The position numbers and the translations under genes are program-made. DNA of 7,463 bases from JACCZX01 sp040003315 (GTDB lineage: Bacteria; Pseudomonadota; Gammaproteobacteria; Burkholderiales; Burkholderiaceae_F): contig JBDUCU010000132.1 in assembly GCA_040003315.1 (NCBI GenBank), positions 1-7,463 on the forward strand, in the 5' to 3' direction. The notes under the pieces were generated by a model. The model did no database searches. It was not told the DNA's origin and was given only the letters and a program-made list of their open reading frames with translations. Within the stretch, counting starts at the first letter, position 1, and each line of letters starts with the position of its first letter. This document shows, piece after piece, positions 6,798-7,463 of this stretch.

Positions 6798-6884
6798 TCA
6801 AACACCCCTGTGGATCAATGCGGATAATCGTTTAGGCGATGTGATCAGGGCGAGAATGACGAGCAGCACCGTTCTGATGATCAT
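6798..6884 (-). CDS. Possible 28-residue hydrophobic peptide
   Basis: A short ORF starting 17 bases after the nitroreductase stop on the same strand. It reads MIIRTVLLVILALITSPKRL and then eight more residues to a TGA at 6798-6800. The first 15 or so residues could span a membrane and are followed by a basic PKR segment, giving an N-out/C-in or signal-like topology. GGGGTGG lies about nine bases before the ATG and could serve as a weak ribosome-binding site. No homologue is known to me. Short hydrophobic ORFs arise easily by chance, so this is a candidate only. Confidence 0.2.
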   Translation of the reverse strand: MIIRTVLLVILALITSPKRLSALIHRGV

Positions 6885-6901
6885 GACATGTTGCCACCCC
6901 G

Positions 6902-7462
6902 TCAGGGCATCCACCGGGTAACATCCGTTGCCGATCGCCGTGGTTTCGCGGCTGGGACAGTTGCCGGTTCCCCGACATTCACGATCGCGATGATGCGATC
7001 TCCCTCGGCGACTCCAATCGCGGCGCGTGCAGCCGGATCGTCCATCACCGCGCCCGACTTTATGTGTGTGCCGAGTCCGAGCGCGACCGCGGCGAGTGCG
7101 ATGTTCTGCACCGCCATCATCCCGGCGGCGTAGTCCTCCTCGCGAATCTCGGGATTCTCATCCAGAGAAATAGCGACGGCAATCATCAATGGAAGCGCCG
7201 CGTGCTCCTCCCCTACTTTTTGCCTAAGCTGCTCGGCCGCGGTTGGATCTTCAATCTTTCGCGCCTTCCGCGCGCCGAGTGCCAATCCGAAAGCTCGCCG
7301 CGCCACGGGGCCGAGTACGAAGAATTTCCACGGTTGCGTAAGGCGATGGTTCGGGACCGTCACCGCATGCTCGAGGAGAGTCTCGATCTCGGCGCGAGTT
7401 ACCTCGCGCGTCGTGAATTCGCGAATCGACCGGCGGCTGGACAGGAGCTCAATAGGATTCAT
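6902..7462 (-). CDS. Nitroreductase family protein, compact YdjA-like type
   Basis: A 186-residue FMN-dependent oxidoreductase, cytoplasmic and probably dimeric, expected to use NAD(P)H to reduce nitro, quinone or enone-type substrates. RRSIREF (10-16) is the N-terminal FMN-phosphate-binding motif, and VPNHRLTQPWKFFVLG (36-51) follows as in E. coli YdjA (APDH...QPWHFFV). EEDYAAGMMAVQNIALAAVALGLGTHIKSGAV (108-139) is the core helix and Gly-rich loop. VNVGEP (161-166) leads to the C-terminal Pro/Lys/Arg segment. The length fits the compact YdjA subgroup (183 residues in E. coli) rather than the roughly 215-residue NfsB type. The ATG at 7462 lies one base from the window edge, so its ribosome-binding site and any operon partner are outside; the protein itself looks full length. 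It converges on the YfcC-type gene. The physiological substrate is unknown. Confidence 0.9.
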   Translation of the reverse strand: MNPIELLSSRRSIREFTTREVTRAEIETLLEHAVTVPNHRLTQPWKFFVLGPVARRAFGLALGARKARKIEDPTAAEQLRQKVGEEHAALPLMIAVAISLDENPEIREEDYAAGMMAVQNIALAAVALGLGTHIKSGAVMDDPAARAAIGVAEGDRIIAIVNVGEPATVPAAKPRRSATDVTRWMP

Positions 7463-7463
7463 T

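Noticed and set aside
6876..6884. ATGATCAT palindrome as a possible operator
   Set aside because: It is only 8 bp, does not extend, and lies within or just before the possible 28-codon ORF between convergent genes, where an operator would have no obvious promoter.
6888..7133. 81-codon plus-strand ORF opposite the nitroreductase
   Set aside because: An Ala/Ser/Pro-rich shadow of the antisense gene, which has clear FMN-binding motifs.
1..7463. CRISPR arrays, tRNA or rRNA genes, transposases, toxin-antitoxin or phage-defence genes
   Set aside because: Reading both strands I found no regularly spaced direct repeats, no cloverleaf candidates and no protein with such domains.

Overview
The window is high-GC bacterial DNA whose gene content points to Gemmatimonadota, or less likely another high-GC relative of Bacteroidota. 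The first half carries a SusC/RagA-type TonB-dependent outer-membrane channel followed at once by its SusD/RagB-type lipoprotein partner. The styles 'ALDEVVVTG', 'DDIERIEVVKGAAAATLYGT' and 'CDLKVTNPGPV' are what I associate with Gemmatimonadota. This assignment is inference from protein style; no rRNA or other marker is present.

Layout: 1-308 is an upstream region with no convincing gene. 309-3176 (+) is the SusC-like transporter and 3188-4444 (+) the SusD-like lipoprotein. They are 11 bases apart, and the ribosome-binding site of the second overlaps the stop codon of the first. A strong inverted repeat at 4463-4516 separates this operon from a convergent gene at 4548-5060 (-), a small putative envelope lipoprotein with a C-terminal membrane segment and a Gly-rich tail. 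5061-5438 holds only weak, mutually antisense small ORFs; the minus-strand one has a motif resembling a carboxypeptidase-regulatory-like domain. 5439-6758 (+) encodes a polytopic YfcC/DcuC-superfamily transporter. 6902-7462 (-) encodes a compact YdjA-like FMN nitroreductase, complete but for its upstream region. A 28-codon hydrophobic ORF lies just after it on the same strand.

How the genes work together: the SusC/SusD pair should form one outer-membrane import machine, with SusD as surface lid and substrate binder and SusC as the TonB-driven channel. No glycosidase, peptidase, sensor or sigma/anti-sigma pair sits beside it, so its substrate cannot be read from context. The YfcC-type transporter and the nitroreductase are convergent single genes with no visible functional tie to the pair. 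I see no CRISPR array, tRNA, rRNA, insertion sequence or phage gene. I do not see a clearly new multi-gene system; the least-explained parts are the small lipoprotein gene and the 5061-5438 interval.
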